Below are positions 16,579 to 26,180 of a DNA stretch of 64,000 nt, in pieces. Location of the stretch: NCBI RefSeq assembly GCF_027912455.1, contig NZ_CP115446.1:705501-769500 (forward strand). Reading direction: 5' to 3'. The notes below the pieces were generated by a model, which was not told the DNA's origin, searched no databases, and saw only the letters and a program-made list of their open reading frames with translations. The stretch is from Aurantiacibacter sp. MUD61. GTDB lineage: Bacteria > Pseudomonadota > Alphaproteobacteria > Sphingomonadales > Sphingomonadaceae. Position numbers and translations under genes: made by a program. Position 1 is the first letter of the stretch; each line of letters begins with the position of its first letter.

Positions 16579-17286
16579 ATGTCTGCATTCAAAGAAGGCG
16601 ATCCGACGACACTCAACCGGCTGTACGGGCGCAGCCAGGGCAAGCCGCTGCGCGCAGGACAGCAGGAGCTGGTAGACAGTTTGCTGCCGCGCATTTCACC
16701 GCCGGCGGAAGGTGAAGTGACTGCGAAATCGCTCTTCGGCGAGGATATCCCCCTGCATTTCGAAATCGGTTTCGGCGGGGGAGAGCATCTCGCCTACCGC
16801 GCGGACCTGTTGCCAAATCACGGCTTTATCGGCGCCGAACCTTTTCTTAACGGAGTTGCGCAGGCGCTCACCCATGTGCGCGACCAGAACCTCGGCAATG
16901 TGCGCATTTTTCATGGCGATGCACTCGATGTACTCAGCCGCATTCCCGATGGCGCGCTGACGATGCTCTACCTGCTGCATCCCGACCCGTGGCCAAAGAA
17001 CAAGCATGCCAAGCGCCGCATGATGAACGATGGCCCGGTACAGATGATTGCCGACAAGTTGAAACCTGGCGGTGAATTCCGCTTCGGCACCGATCACCCA
17101 GTATATGTCCGCCATGCGCTGATGGTGATGCGGCGGTTTACCGATCAGTTCGAATGGGTGATCGAAGGCCCCGACAATTTCCGCAACCGCCCGTCGGGCT
17201 GGCCGGAGACGCGCTACGAGCACAAGGCGCGCAACACCTACGGCCACGAAGTCTGGTATTTCCGCTTTCGTCGTACAGACAAATAA
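16579..17286 (+). CDS. trmB: tRNA (guanine-N7-)-methyltransferase
   Basis: TrmB makes 7-methylguanosine at position 46 of tRNAs using SAM. The 235-residue product has the SAM-binding EIGFGGGEHL motif, the conserved FIGAEPFLNGV segment, and the family signature HPDPWPKNKHAKRRM, and ends with the usual T-x-Y-E-x-K region (TRYEHKARNTYG). The ATG at 16579 (MSAFKEGD) was chosen over a much longer open frame that runs back through the divergent channel gene. Length matches the family. Confidence 0.95.
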   Translation: MSAFKEGDPTTLNRLYGRSQGKPLRAGQQELVDSLLPRISPPAEGEVTAKSLFGEDIPLHFEIGFGGGEHLAYRADLLPNHGFIGAEPFLNGVAQALTHVRDQNLGNVRIFHGDALDVLSRIPDGALTMLYLLHPDPWPKNKHAKRRMMNDGPVQMIADKLKPGGEFRFGTDHPVYVRHALMVMRRFTDQFEWVIEGPDNFRNRPSGWPETRYEHKARNTYGHEVWYFRFRRTDK

Positions 17287-17355
17287 TCACGCAGCTGTTG
17301 GCGGAACCACCGCCGCGCTGGCTCGCTGATGGATGAAAGCATCAGGAGCAATCGC

Positions 17356-18042
17356 ATGAGTGACAAGACAGCAATCATCATCGGCGCGTCGCGCGGCATC
17401 GGCCTTGGTTTCGCCAAGCATCTCGTGGATCGCGGCTATCGTGTAATCGCGACAGAGCGCAGCCGCAGCGACGATCTTCACGCTGCCGCCGAGGCGAGCG
17501 ACGGCGCGATCACAATTGCCAATTGCGATGTCACCGATATGGCGAGCGTGAAAGCGCTCGGCGATCATGTCGAAGCGGGCGCTCTCGATCTTCTCATCAT
17601 GAACGCTGGCATCATGGGCGAGCGCCCGCAACCGCTCGATGCGCTGACGCGCGAGAATGTGGCGGACATCGTCCACACCAATGCCACCGCTCCGATCCAG
17701 GCCGCGCTCACGCTGCTGCCCCAGCTGAAAGAGGGCGGCACGATTGCTATGCTCACCAGCAAGATGGGCTCGATCGACGATTCATCGGGCGGCGTGAACC
17801 TCTACCGCGTGTCCAAGGCGGCGCAGAACATCTTCGCCCGCTCGCTATTCGAAGAGCATGCCAAGGATCGCGGCGTTGGCGTATTGTCGCTCCATCCCGG
17901 CTGGGTACAGACGGACATGGGCGGGCCGAACGCGCTGATCGATGTCGATACCAGCGTAAGCGGCATGCTCGATGTGATCGAAAGCGAGAGCGAGCCGCGC
18001 CATGTATTTCTGGCCTATGATGGATCGCCTGTGCCCTGGTAA
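17356..18042 (+). CDS. SDR family oxidoreductase
   Basis: A short-chain dehydrogenase/reductase of 228 residues with the cofactor motif GASRGIG near the N-terminus (residues 10-16), the NAG motif (MNAGIMG) and the catalytic Y-x-x-x-K as YRVSKAA, preceded by a Ser in LTSKMGS. The C-terminus (HPGWVQTDMGGPNA) fits the C-factor/CsgA-like branch of SDRs. Substrate unknown; NAD(P)H-dependent carbonyl reduction is likely. The ATG at 17356 follows CAGGAGC. It lies 69 bases after trmB and may be co-transcribed. Confidence 0.85.
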   Translation: MSDKTAIIIGASRGIGLGFAKHLVDRGYRVIATERSRSDDLHAAAEASDGAITIANCDVTDMASVKALGDHVEAGALDLLIMNAGIMGERPQPLDALTRENVADIVHTNATAPIQAALTLLPQLKEGGTIAMLTSKMGSIDDSSGGVNLYRVSKAAQNIFARSLFEEHAKDRGVGVLSLHPGWVQTDMGGPNALIDVDTSVSGMLDVIESESEPRHVFLAYDGSPVPW

Positions 18043-18091
18043 TAGCGAATCCGTTGGACAGGGTCTGTAATATGCCCGAAACGGCGGGCAT

Positions 18092-19903
18092 ATGATCCTT
18101 GCGGGCTCAACCGACATTCTAAGCGAATACTCGGCCTATATCGGCTTGGGCTTGCTCATCGCGCTATTCGTCGCCTTCGCAATGGAGCGCAGACCTCCGG
18201 TCGTCATTTCCATCATCGGTGCCGGAGCCATGGTGTTGCTCGGCTTCCTGCCCAGGGACGAGATGCTCGGCGTCTTCGGAAATTCTGCGCCTATCACGAT
18301 CGCCGCCATGTTCATTCTGTCCGGCGCGCTCCTGCGGACGGGCGCTCTGGAAGCGGTTTCCGGATGGGTGATCGCGCGGACATTGCGCAAGCCGAAACTC
18401 GCTTTGGGAGAGATCGCTGCAGGTACGGTCGCCGCATCCGCCTTCATGAACAACACGCCCGTCGTGATTGTGATGATACCCATCGTGAAGCGATTGGCAC
18501 GCGTGCTGCAGGTCGCCGCGACGCGGCTGCTGATACCGGTCAGCTACCTTTCCATCCTCGGCGGCACTCTCACGCTCATCGGAACGTCCACAAACCTTCT
18601 GGTCGATGGGGTCGCGCAGGATGCCGGGCTGGAGCCGTTCGGCATTTTCGAAATTACGATGGCTGGCGCCGCCGGTGCGACGGCGGGGATCGTCATGCTG
18701 CTGATCCTCGGCCCGATCCTGTTGCCCAATCGCGTTCCGCGTGCAGAGGATGGCGAGAGCGAGAGCGATGTCTATCTCTCCCACCTGACAGTCGCCCCGG
18801 AGAGCCGGTTGCGCGGACGTGCTATTGCCGACACGCAACTTGGTCGCAGGCCAGGACTGAAGTTCCTCGCCTACCAGTCGGGCCGCGAATTGGACCGCAA
18901 CGATGTCGAGCAAAGGGAATTGGTAGAAGGCGACCAGTATGTCGTCTCTGCATCGCCGCAAGAGCTCGCCTCGCTTGCGGAAGCGCTCGATTTCCGCACC
19001 GGTCTTGTCGGCTTGGGCGGCGGTGTCGCCACGCGCCGGGACCAGCGGCCCGAAGACTTGCGTATCGTCGAAGCGGTAGTTTCAGCTACCCATCCCATCG
19101 TGGGGCGCAGGCTGGCCGAGATCCCCCTGCTCTCACGCCTGCAAGTTCGCGTGCTCGGCATCTCGCGACCCCGCCACTTGCCAGGTCCCTCGCTCGCCGA
19201 AGTGCGGGTGCGCGCGGGTGATCGTCTGCTGATCGCTGCGACGGAAGATGCCGCGGCGACCCTTCAAGCGAATGTGCAGCTCACGAATGTCACCGAAAGC
19301 GGCATTCGTTCGTTCCGCCGCGACAAGGCTCCGATCGCGCTCGCGACCATCGCAGCCGTGGTCATCGGAGCCGCTGCTTTCGGATTTCCAATCGAGATAA
19401 TGGCGATACTCGGCGTGGCCCTGGTCCTGCTGACGCGCTGCCTCGAACCCGACGAAGCCTGGGCCAGTCTTGACGGGAGCACACTGGTGCTCATTTTCGC
19501 CATGCTGGCATTCGGCAGGGGGCTGGAAAATGCGGGCACCATGGAGCTGGTCGTCGATACGTTATCGCCGCTGATGATCGGCGGATCGGCTCTCCTTATG
19601 CTGGCGACCATCTACGCAATAACCTCGGTGATGACGGAACTCGTCACCAACAATGCCATCGCGGTGATCATGACACCCATCGCCATCGGCCTCGCCACCG
19701 CTGCCGGGATCGATCCAAGGCCGATGGTGATCGCGGTGATGCTGGGTGCAAGCGCCAGCTTCGCCACGCCCATCGGATACCAGACCAACACCCTTGTTTA
19801 TGGCGCAGCCAATTATCGCTTCACGGACTTCCTGAAAGTTGGCGTCCCGATGAACATCGCGGTCGGGATAGCCGTTTGCACGGCTATCACCTGGTTTTAC
19901 TGA
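18092..19903 (+). CDS. SLC13-family anion transporter with two TrkA-C domains
   Basis: The 603-residue protein has the two halves of a DASS/SLC13 transporter: helices with the SNT-like motif FMNNTPVVIVMIP in the first half and TELVTNNAIAVIMTPIA in the second. Between them (about residues 215-390) lie two TrkA-C/RCK-C regulatory domains (beginning near SRLRGRAIADTQLG and near THPIVGRRLAEIPLL). This layout matches the YfbS/SAC1-type putative sodium/sulfate symporters. It imports a small anion such as sulfate or a dicarboxylate; the substrate cannot be told here. It ends 14 bases from the convergent maeB gene. Confidence 0.88.
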   Translation: MILAGSTDILSEYSAYIGLGLLIALFVAFAMERRPPVVISIIGAGAMVLLGFLPRDEMLGVFGNSAPITIAAMFILSGALLRTGALEAVSGWVIARTLRKPKLALGEIAAGTVAASAFMNNTPVVIVMIPIVKRLARVLQVAATRLLIPVSYLSILGGTLTLIGTSTNLLVDGVAQDAGLEPFGIFEITMAGAAGATAGIVMLLILGPILLPNRVPRAEDGESESDVYLSHLTVAPESRLRGRAIADTQLGRRPGLKFLAYQSGRELDRNDVEQRELVEGDQYVVSASPQELASLAEALDFRTGLVGLGGGVATRRDQRPEDLRIVEAVVSATHPIVGRRLAEIPLLSRLQVRVLGISRPRHLPGPSLAEVRVRAGDRLLIAATEDAAATLQANVQLTNVTESGIRSFRRDKAPIALATIAAVVIGAAAFGFPIEIMAILGVALVLLTRCLEPDEAWASLDGSTLVLIFAMLAFGRGLENAGTMELVVDTLSPLMIGGSALLMLATIYAITSVMTELVTNNAIAVIMTPIAIGLATAAGIDPRPMVIAVMLGASASFATPIGYQTNTLVYGAANYRFTDFLKVGVPMNIAVGIAVCTAITWFY

Positions 19904-19916
19904 CCGAAGCCTCCGA

Positions 19917-22178
19917 TTATCCCACGACACCGGCGCTTGCGAGCACCGCCAGCGTAAGCACTTCAGGCGCGATCGCAGTCATCGGGGCGATCTGCACTGG
20001 CTTTTCCATGCCGATCTGAACCGGACCGATGGTGGCATCGCCCGACAATTCGCGCAGCAGCTTTGCCGAGAGATTGGCGCTCTGTAGGCCAGGCATGATC
20101 AGCACATTGGCAGGACCGGACAGGCGGCTGAACGGGTACAGCGCCATCACCTTGGGGTTTAGCGCAGCATCGGGTGCGACTTCGCCTTCGTACTCGAAGC
20201 CCGGATCCTCGGCATCGAGAATGGCCACTGCATCGCGGATATTGCCGAGCCACTGGCCTGCCGGATTGCCGAAGGTGGAATAGGACATGAAGGCGACGCG
20301 CGGCTCATGACCCATGCGGCGCGCAACAGCGGCGGTTTCCTTGGCGATATAGGCGAGCTGTTCGGCGCTGGGCCGTTCATTGATCGTCGTATCGGCGAGG
20401 AAAGTCGTGTGGTTCTTCCCCACCACCATGTGGATGCCGAACGGCGTTGCATCGGGCTTGGGATCGAGAACGCGGGCCACTTCTCGCGCGGTCTGGCTGA
20501 ATGTCCGGGTGAGGCCGGAAATCATGCCATCGCCCTTGCCCGTTGCCACCAGCAACGCTGCAAAGACGTTACGTTCCTGATTGACCATGCGGCGCACATC
20601 ACGCTCGGTATATCCGCGTCGCTGCAACCGCTTGTAGAGATACTCCACCATCGGCTCGATATCTTCATAATTCGCCGAATTGGCGATTTCGAACTCTTCG
20701 GGATTGTCGACCGACAGCTCGCGCAGCTTTTCCAGCACCTTCTCGGTCCGGCCGACGAGGATGGGCTCGCCATAACCGAAATCGCGGAACTGGATCGCAG
20801 CACGCAGCGCCACATCCTCTTCCGCCTCGGCAAACACCATGCGTTTCGGATTGGCCTTGGCGTCCTCATAAACGCGGGTGAGCGCGGAGGATGTCGGATT
20901 GAGGCGCGAGCGCAGGCGCAGCGTGTATTCGTCGAAATCCTCGATCGGGTCCTGGGCAACGCCGGAGTCCATCGCCGCCTTGGCGACCGCGCAGGAAACG
21001 CGCTCCATCAGGCGCGGATCGAAAGGCGCAGGAATGATATATTCGGTGCCGAATTTGTGGTCGATACCGTAGGCGGCGGCCACTTCGTCAGGAACACGCT
21101 CGCGAGCCAGCTCGGCAATGGCGCGGGCGGCGGCGACTTTCATTTCCTCATTGATCGCAGTCGCCCGCACATCGAGCGCGCCGCGGAAGATGAAGGGGAA
21201 ACCCAGGACATTGTTGACCTGGTTGGGGAAGTCGCTCCGACCGGTCGCGATGATCGCATCGGGGCGCACGCGCTTTGCTTCATCGGGCATGATTTCTGGC
21301 ACCGGATTGGCCATGGCAAAGATGATCGGGTTTTCCGCCATCTTCTCCACCCATTCAGGCTTAAGAGCCCCAGCTGCCGACAGGCCGAGGAAAATGTCCG
21401 CGCCTTCCAGCGCTTCTTCCAGCGAGCGGTGCGGCGTTTCGACCGCATGCGCGCTTTTCCACTGATCGACATTATCGCGGCCCGGGTAAATCGGGCCGGA
21501 GCGATCGCACACGATCACATTTTCATGTGGAATGCCGACCGATTTGATGAGCGCAGTGCAGGCCAGTGCAGAAGCACCTGCGCCGTTCACCACCATCTTG
21601 CAGTCTTTCAGCTCTCGCCCGGTCAAATGGCAGGCATTGATGAGGCCGGCCGCAGCGATGATAGCGGTGCCGTGCTGGTCATCATGCATGATCGGAATAT
21701 TCATCCGCTCACGCAGGGCCTGCTCGATAATGAAGCATTCGGGCGCGGCGATGTCTTCCAGATTGATGCCGCCGAAGCTCGGCTCCATCAGCGCGACCGC
21801 TTCGATGAACTTGTCCGGGTCTTCGGTGTCGAGCTCGATATCGATGGAATCGACGTCGGCGAAGCGCTTGAACAGCACCGCCTTGCCTTCCATTACCGGC
21901 TTGGAAGCCAGCGCGCCGAGATTGCCAAGGCCGAGGATGGCAGTGCCGTTTGAAATCACCGCAACAAGGTTGGAGCGCGCGGTATATTTCGCGGCGAGCG
22001 AGGGATCGCGGGCGATCTCTTCAACCGGCGCAGCAACGCCGGGAGAATAGGCTAGGCTCAGATCGCGCTGCGTCGTCATCGGCTTGGACGCGATGATCTC
22101 GATCTTACCGGGGCGGATGGTCTCGTGATAGAAAAGCGCTTCGCGAGTGGTGAAGCTGGTGTTCTCTTTTTCGTCCAA
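19917..22178 (-). CDS. maeB: NADP-dependent malic enzyme with phosphotransacetylase-like domain
   Basis: MaeB converts malate to pyruvate plus CO2, making NADPH. The 753-residue protein has the malic enzyme domain (about 1-420: SPGVAAPV, DDQHGTA and the nucleotide-binding VVNGAGASALAC) and a C-terminal phosphate acetyl/butyryltransferase-like domain (about 430-753), which in this family is regulatory (acetyl-CoA inhibition) and not catalytic. It stands alone on the minus strand; an ATG at 22176-22178 begins MDEKENTSF. mutS is divergent from it, sharing a 128-base intergenic region. Confidence 0.95.
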   Translation of the reverse strand: MDEKENTSFTTREALFYHETIRPGKIEIIASKPMTTQRDLSLAYSPGVAAPVEEIARDPSLAAKYTARSNLVAVISNGTAILGLGNLGALASKPVMEGKAVLFKRFADVDSIDIELDTEDPDKFIEAVALMEPSFGGINLEDIAAPECFIIEQALRERMNIPIMHDDQHGTAIIAAAGLINACHLTGRELKDCKMVVNGAGASALACTALIKSVGIPHENVIVCDRSGPIYPGRDNVDQWKSAHAVETPHRSLEEALEGADIFLGLSAAGALKPEWVEKMAENPIIFAMANPVPEIMPDEAKRVRPDAIIATGRSDFPNQVNNVLGFPFIFRGALDVRATAINEEMKVAAARAIAELARERVPDEVAAAYGIDHKFGTEYIIPAPFDPRLMERVSCAVAKAAMDSGVAQDPIEDFDEYTLRLRSRLNPTSSALTRVYEDAKANPKRMVFAEAEEDVALRAAIQFRDFGYGEPILVGRTEKVLEKLRELSVDNPEEFEIANSANYEDIEPMVEYLYKRLQRRGYTERDVRRMVNQERNVFAALLVATGKGDGMISGLTRTFSQTAREVARVLDPKPDATPFGIHMVVGKNHTTFLADTTINERPSAEQLAYIAKETAAVARRMGHEPRVAFMSYSTFGNPAGQWLGNIRDAVAILDAEDPGFEYEGEVAPDAALNPKVMALYPFSRLSGPANVLIMPGLQSANLSAKLLRELSGDATIGPVQIGMEKPVQIAPMTAIAPEVLTLAVLASAGVVG

Positions 22179-22306
22179 GACTCATTCTCCTCTATTGCGG
22201 CCCCGCATAGAAGGAGTTGGGCCAAAGCGATAGGGGCTTGGCAGGGGAAAGTTTTGCGCCCCGCCCTTTCCGAATCATCGCGAACCCCGCTAGCGGTGGG
22301 GGCCAG

Positions 22307-24931
22307 ATGGCCGGTTCCGCAACACCCATGATGCAGCAATATTTCGACCTCAAGGCCGAGGCCGGGGACTGCCTGCTGTTCTACCGCATGGGCGACTTTT
22401 TCGAGCTGTTTTTCGACGATGCGAAAGAGGCGGCAGGCGTGCTGGATATCGCCCTCACCACGCGCGGTGAAAACAATGGCGAGCCCGTGCCCATGTGCGG
22501 CGTGCCGGTGCATTCAGCGGAAGGCTATCTCGCGCGGCTGATTAAGGCTGGATGCCGCGTCGCCATTGCCGAGCAGATCGAAACGCCCGACGAAGCCAAG
22601 GCGCGCGCCAAGCGAGAGGGCACGCCGAGTTCGAAAGCGCTGGTGAAGCGCGACATCGTTCGTTTTGTGACGGCGGGCACGCTGACCGAGGAATCGCTGC
22701 TCGAACCACGGCGGTCGAATGTTCTTGCAGCATTGTGCGAAATGCGTGCCACAATCGGTGTGGCATCGTGCGATATTTCGACTGGTACGATGCTGCTGGA
22801 GGAATGCGGAGCAGAGCGTATCGGTGCGGTGCTCGCGCGGATCGGCGCGAGCGAAATTGTCGTGCCCGACGACTGGAGCGATGCACCTGCAGATGCGGTA
22901 ATCCGTCCGCGCGGCGATTTCGCCAGCGATGCGGGTGAGGCATCTCTCAAGAAAGTGCACGGCGTCGCAACGCTCGACGGGTTTGGCCAGTTCAGCCGGC
23001 CCATGCTGGCGGCGGCCGGCGGGCTGATCGCCTATCTCGACCATGCCGGTCGCGGGACCCTGCCCTTGCTGCTGCCACCGCAGGCGCGCCAGTCGGGTGA
23101 GCACATGGCGATGGACGAGGCAACGCGCGCCAGCCTGGAAATTCTCGCCAGCCAGCAGGGCGGCCGCAGCCATTCGCTCATCGCGGCGATCGATCGCTGC
23201 GTTACCGGTGCTGGCGCGCGGCTCCTGGCGGACGACCTTTCCGCGCCGCTCGCTGACAAAGGTGTGATCGAGGACCGGCTGGCTTTGGTCCATTACCTGC
23301 ACGCCGATCCGCTGCTGCGCGCCGACCTTCGCGGGCTCTTGCGAGCCCTGCCGGATATCGGTCGTGCACTCGGTCGGCTGGTGGCGGGGCGCGGGAGTCC
23401 GCGCGATCTTGGCCAGATCCGCGATGGCCTGATCGAGGCACGGCGGGTGCACGATTTGCTGGCGAGCAAGCTGGACCGCCCTGCCCTGCTGAACGCACTG
23501 CTACCCGCGCTTACGGGTCATGCCGAACTGACCGATCTGCTCAGCCGCGCGCTGGTGCCCTCGCCGCCTACGGAACGCAGCAATGGCGGCTTTATCGCGA
23601 GCGAATATGATCATGCGCTCGATGATCTGCGCGAAGTTTCCGGCAATGCCCGCCGCGCGATTGCGGCGATGGAAGCGCGCTATCGTGAGGAAACCGATAC
23701 GCCTTCGCTCAAGATCAAGCACAACGGCGTGCTCGGCTATTTCATCGAAGTGCCCGCCAAACATGCCGACAAGCTGATGTCGGCGGATAGCGGCTTCACC
23801 CACCGCCAGACGATGGCAAATGCGGTGCGTTTCAATTCGCTGACCCTGCACGAGGAAGCGGGGCGAATTGCCGAGGCCGGTGGCCGCGCGCTTGCTGCTG
23901 AAGAAGCGCACTTCGAAGATTTGACGAGCCATCTTGCAAGCCGCCGCGAGCCTATCGCGCAAACGGCTGCTGCGCTCGCTCGGCTTGATGTATCGGCAGG
24001 GCAGGCCGAGCGGGCCAGCGAAGGCGAATGGTGCCGTCCCGATATCCTCGAAGAGCCTGTACTCAACATCGTAGCAGGACGCCACCCGGTGGTCGAAACC
24101 GCGCTGGCGCAGAGCGGCGATCGCTTTGTCGCAAATGATTGCGCGCTCAGCGAAAACGATCGGCTGTGGCTGGTCGGCGGCCCGAACATGGGCGGTAAGT
24201 CGACTTTCCTCAGGCAGAATGCGCTGATTATCCTCATGGCGCAGGCGGGCGGTTTCGTTCCTGCCAAGGCTGCACGGATCGGGCTTGTCGACCAGCTTTT
24301 CAGCCGCGTTGGCGCTGCAGACAATCTCGCGCGCGGGCGCTCCACATTCATGGTCGAAATGGTTGAAACCGCCGCGATCCTCAGCCAGGCGAGCGAGCGC
24401 AGTTTCGTTATATTGGACGAGGTCGGACGCGGCACCTCCACCTATGATGGCCTTGCGCTGGCTTGGGCGGTGGCCGAAGCCATCCATGAAACGAACAGAA
24501 GCCGCTGCCTCTTCGCGACGCACTATCATGAAATGGCGCGGCTGGCGGAGACCTGCGAAGCGCTGAGCCTGCATCATGTGCGCGCCAAGGAGTGGAAGGG
24601 CGATCTCGTCCTGCTTCACGAATTGGCCAAAGGCGCGGCAGACCGCTCTTACGGACTTGCGGTAGCGAAGCTTGCCGGCGTACCCGCGCCCGTGGTGAAG
24701 CGCGCGCGCGGCGTGCTCGACCGGCTGGAGAAAAGCCGCAATGAAACGGGCGGTCTTGCGGCGGGTCTAGGCGAATTACCCCTCTTCGCAAACGCAATAG
24801 TGCCCGAGGAAGAATCCACGGACGCGCTGCGCGAGCGCCTCGACGCAATTGATGCCGACAGGCTCAGTCCGCGAGAGGCGCTCGATCTGTTATACGAGTT
24901 GAAACGTCTGTCAGAGCAATCCGACAGCTAG
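22307..24931 (+). CDS. mutS: DNA mismatch repair protein MutS
   Basis: MutS recognises mismatches and small loops and recruits MutL. The 874-residue protein has the mismatch-binding F-x-E type motif (YRMGDFFELFFDDAK near residue 23), core and clamp domains, the ATPase with Walker A GGPNMGGKST around residue 624, a DEVGRGTSTYDG Walker B and the C-terminal dimerisation region. The ATG at 22307 (MAGSATPMMQQYFD) was chosen because the additional upstream frame has no family similarity. Length is normal for alphaproteobacteria. Divergent from maeB. Confidence 0.97.
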   Translation: MAGSATPMMQQYFDLKAEAGDCLLFYRMGDFFELFFDDAKEAAGVLDIALTTRGENNGEPVPMCGVPVHSAEGYLARLIKAGCRVAIAEQIETPDEAKARAKREGTPSSKALVKRDIVRFVTAGTLTEESLLEPRRSNVLAALCEMRATIGVASCDISTGTMLLEECGAERIGAVLARIGASEIVVPDDWSDAPADAVIRPRGDFASDAGEASLKKVHGVATLDGFGQFSRPMLAAAGGLIAYLDHAGRGTLPLLLPPQARQSGEHMAMDEATRASLEILASQQGGRSHSLIAAIDRCVTGAGARLLADDLSAPLADKGVIEDRLALVHYLHADPLLRADLRGLLRALPDIGRALGRLVAGRGSPRDLGQIRDGLIEARRVHDLLASKLDRPALLNALLPALTGHAELTDLLSRALVPSPPTERSNGGFIASEYDHALDDLREVSGNARRAIAAMEARYREETDTPSLKIKHNGVLGYFIEVPAKHADKLMSADSGFTHRQTMANAVRFNSLTLHEEAGRIAEAGGRALAAEEAHFEDLTSHLASRREPIAQTAAALARLDVSAGQAERASEGEWCRPDILEEPVLNIVAGRHPVVETALAQSGDRFVANDCALSENDRLWLVGGPNMGGKSTFLRQNALIILMAQAGGFVPAKAARIGLVDQLFSRVGAADNLARGRSTFMVEMVETAAILSQASERSFVILDEVGRGTSTYDGLALAWAVAEAIHETNRSRCLFATHYHEMARLAETCEALSLHHVRAKEWKGDLVLLHELAKGAADRSYGLAVAKLAGVPAPVVKRARGVLDRLEKSRNETGGLAAGLGELPLFANAIVPEEESTDALRERLDAIDADRLSPREALDLLYELKRLSEQSDS

Positions 24932-24935
24932 GTAA

Positions 24936-25280
24936 TCAGGTGCCATCACCACGCAGGCCGTCGGGCTTTTTGTCCTTGCCGTATTTGTCGACGTTATCGT
25001 CATGGTTGGGTTCGCCAGCGTAGGCGTCCATGTCCACGCGGCCGGAGCTTTCCATGTCGCGCATGTGATCGACGGTGTCCTGCTTCGATGCGCCCTGCAC
25101 CGCAATGGAATCGGTGACCTTGGTGCTCTCTGTCGGGCTCGCGGTTTTCGGTGAGAGATTTTGCGCCTGCTGAGACACTTCCTGTGCCTGCATGCGGTGA
25201 TCATCCTGCTCATCATTATGTGTTTCGGGCGCAAGCTTTGCCTGGCGCGCTTCGGGGCTGTCGATTTTCTTGTCTGCCAT
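24936..25280 (-). CDS. Small hydrophilic hypothetical protein
   Basis: The 114-residue protein is very hydrophilic, rich in Asp, Lys, Gln and Ser, with no hydrophobic core, membrane segment or signal peptide. It is probably intrinsically disordered, like small stress or hydrophilin-type proteins (inference). AAAGGAG lies 8 bases before the ATG at 25278-25280, so expression is credible. It lies 65 bases downstream of the cobalamin adenosyltransferase gene and ends 4 bases from mutS on the other strand. A further upstream frame lacks a ribosome site. Confidence 0.65.
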   Translation of the reverse strand: MADKKIDSPEARQAKLAPETHNDEQDDHRMQAQEVSQQAQNLSPKTASPTESTKVTDSIAVQGASKQDTVDHMRDMESSGRVDMDAYAGEPNHDDNVDKYGKDKKPDGLRGDGT

Positions 25281-25345
25281 GGTGCAATCTCCTTTGCCCA
25301 ACCAACGGTCCAGGCAGCGGAGATGTTCCGGCTTTTCCGGCGCGC

Positions 25346-25927
25346 TCAGCGGTTGGCGCCGGGCGTCCACGTCACGTCTGCAGCGCCATTGTCATTCATC
25401 ACGCGGCACAGCACGAAGAGATAGTCCGACAGGCGATTGATATAGGCGAGCGCCGCCGGATTAACCGGCTCAGCATCCGATAGGGCAGTCAGGCGGCGTT
25501 CGGCACGGCGAACGCAGGCGCGCGCCATGTGCAGGCGGGCAGACGCCTCGCTGCCGCCGGGCAGGATAAAGCTGCTGAGCGGCTCAAGATTCTCATTGAG
25601 CGCATCGATCCGCTTCTCGATCCATTCGGCTTGGGATGGGACCATCCGAAGCACCATTTCGGACGGCTCAAAATCCTCCCCGCCGACTTCACCCAACGGC
25701 GTGGCGAGATCAGCACCGAGGTCGAACATGTCGTTCTGAACGCGATGGACATCTGCGGCGTGATCGCCTTCCAATAAAACTGCAGCGTGGCCGATGGCGG
25801 AATTCGCCTCATCCACCGCGCCGACAGCTTCCATGCGCAGGGCATGTTTCGGCAGGCGCGAGCCGTCGACCAGCCCGGTGGTGCCATCATCGCCCGTGCG
25901 AGTGTAGATCTTGTTCAGCTTGACCAT
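25346..25927 (-). CDS. Cob(I)yrinic acid a,c-diamide adenosyltransferase (PduO type)
   Basis: This enzyme transfers the adenosyl group of ATP to cob(I)alamin, making adenosylcobalamin. The 193-residue product shows the PduO/MMAB pattern: the ATP-binding N-terminus KIYTRTGDDGTTGL, GAVDEANSAIG, the VQNDMFDLGADLATP segment and ARACVRRAER with the later LSDYLFVLCR. No other B12 synthesis genes are nearby, so it likely works in salvage. It is third in an operon after gluQ and the HIG1 gene, 25 bases behind the latter. Confidence 0.93.
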   Translation of the reverse strand: MVKLNKIYTRTGDDGTTGLVDGSRLPKHALRMEAVGAVDEANSAIGHAAVLLEGDHAADVHRVQNDMFDLGADLATPLGEVGGEDFEPSEMVLRMVPSQAEWIEKRIDALNENLEPLSSFILPGGSEASARLHMARACVRRAERRLTALSDAEPVNPAALAYINRLSDYLFVLCRVMNDNGAADVTWTPGANR

Positions 25928-25952
25928 GCTTGCCCCCTTAAAGCGCGACCGG

Positions 25953-26180
25953 TCAGCTGTTGACCAGTAACAGGATCACCACGACCGCGATCGCAGCAGC
26001 CTGGTATTTGATCCGCGCGAACATCGCCTTGTTCTGTCGCATCTGCAGCTCTTGCGAATTGGCGCCGCCCTTTTCCAGATCGACCTTGGTGGTCTGCAAA
26101 AAGGCGATAACGCCGCGAACAAGCGACACCACGACCATGATGGATAGGAAGATAATGACGAGAGTCAGAAATGTGTTCAT
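25953..26180 (-). CDS. HIG1/twin-transmembrane domain protein
   Basis: A 75-residue protein with two membrane helices (LTLVIIFLSIMVVVSLVRGVI and IKYQAAAIAVVVILLLV) joined by a polar hinge with M-R-x-x-K (LQMRQNKAMFARIKYQ), the pattern of HIG1-type small membrane proteins. Relatives are associated with cytochrome c oxidase assembly or supercomplexes, but a bacterial role is not settled. Its ATG overlaps the gluQ stop (ATGA), so the two are coupled. Confidence 0.8.
   Translation of the reverse strand: MNTFLTLVIIFLSIMVVVSLVRGVIAFLQTTKVDLEKGGANSQELQMRQNKAMFARIKYQAAAIAVVVILLLVNS

Noticed and set aside
20307..21953. 548-residue open frame on the plus strand opposite maeB
   Set aside because: It is the reverse shadow of maeB in GC-rich DNA. 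It has no ribosome site, low-complexity His/Arg-rich residues and no recognisable domain.
23501..24619. 372-residue open frame opposite mutS
   Set aside because: Shadow of the mutS ATPase region; amino acid composition is of the antisense type and there is no start signal.
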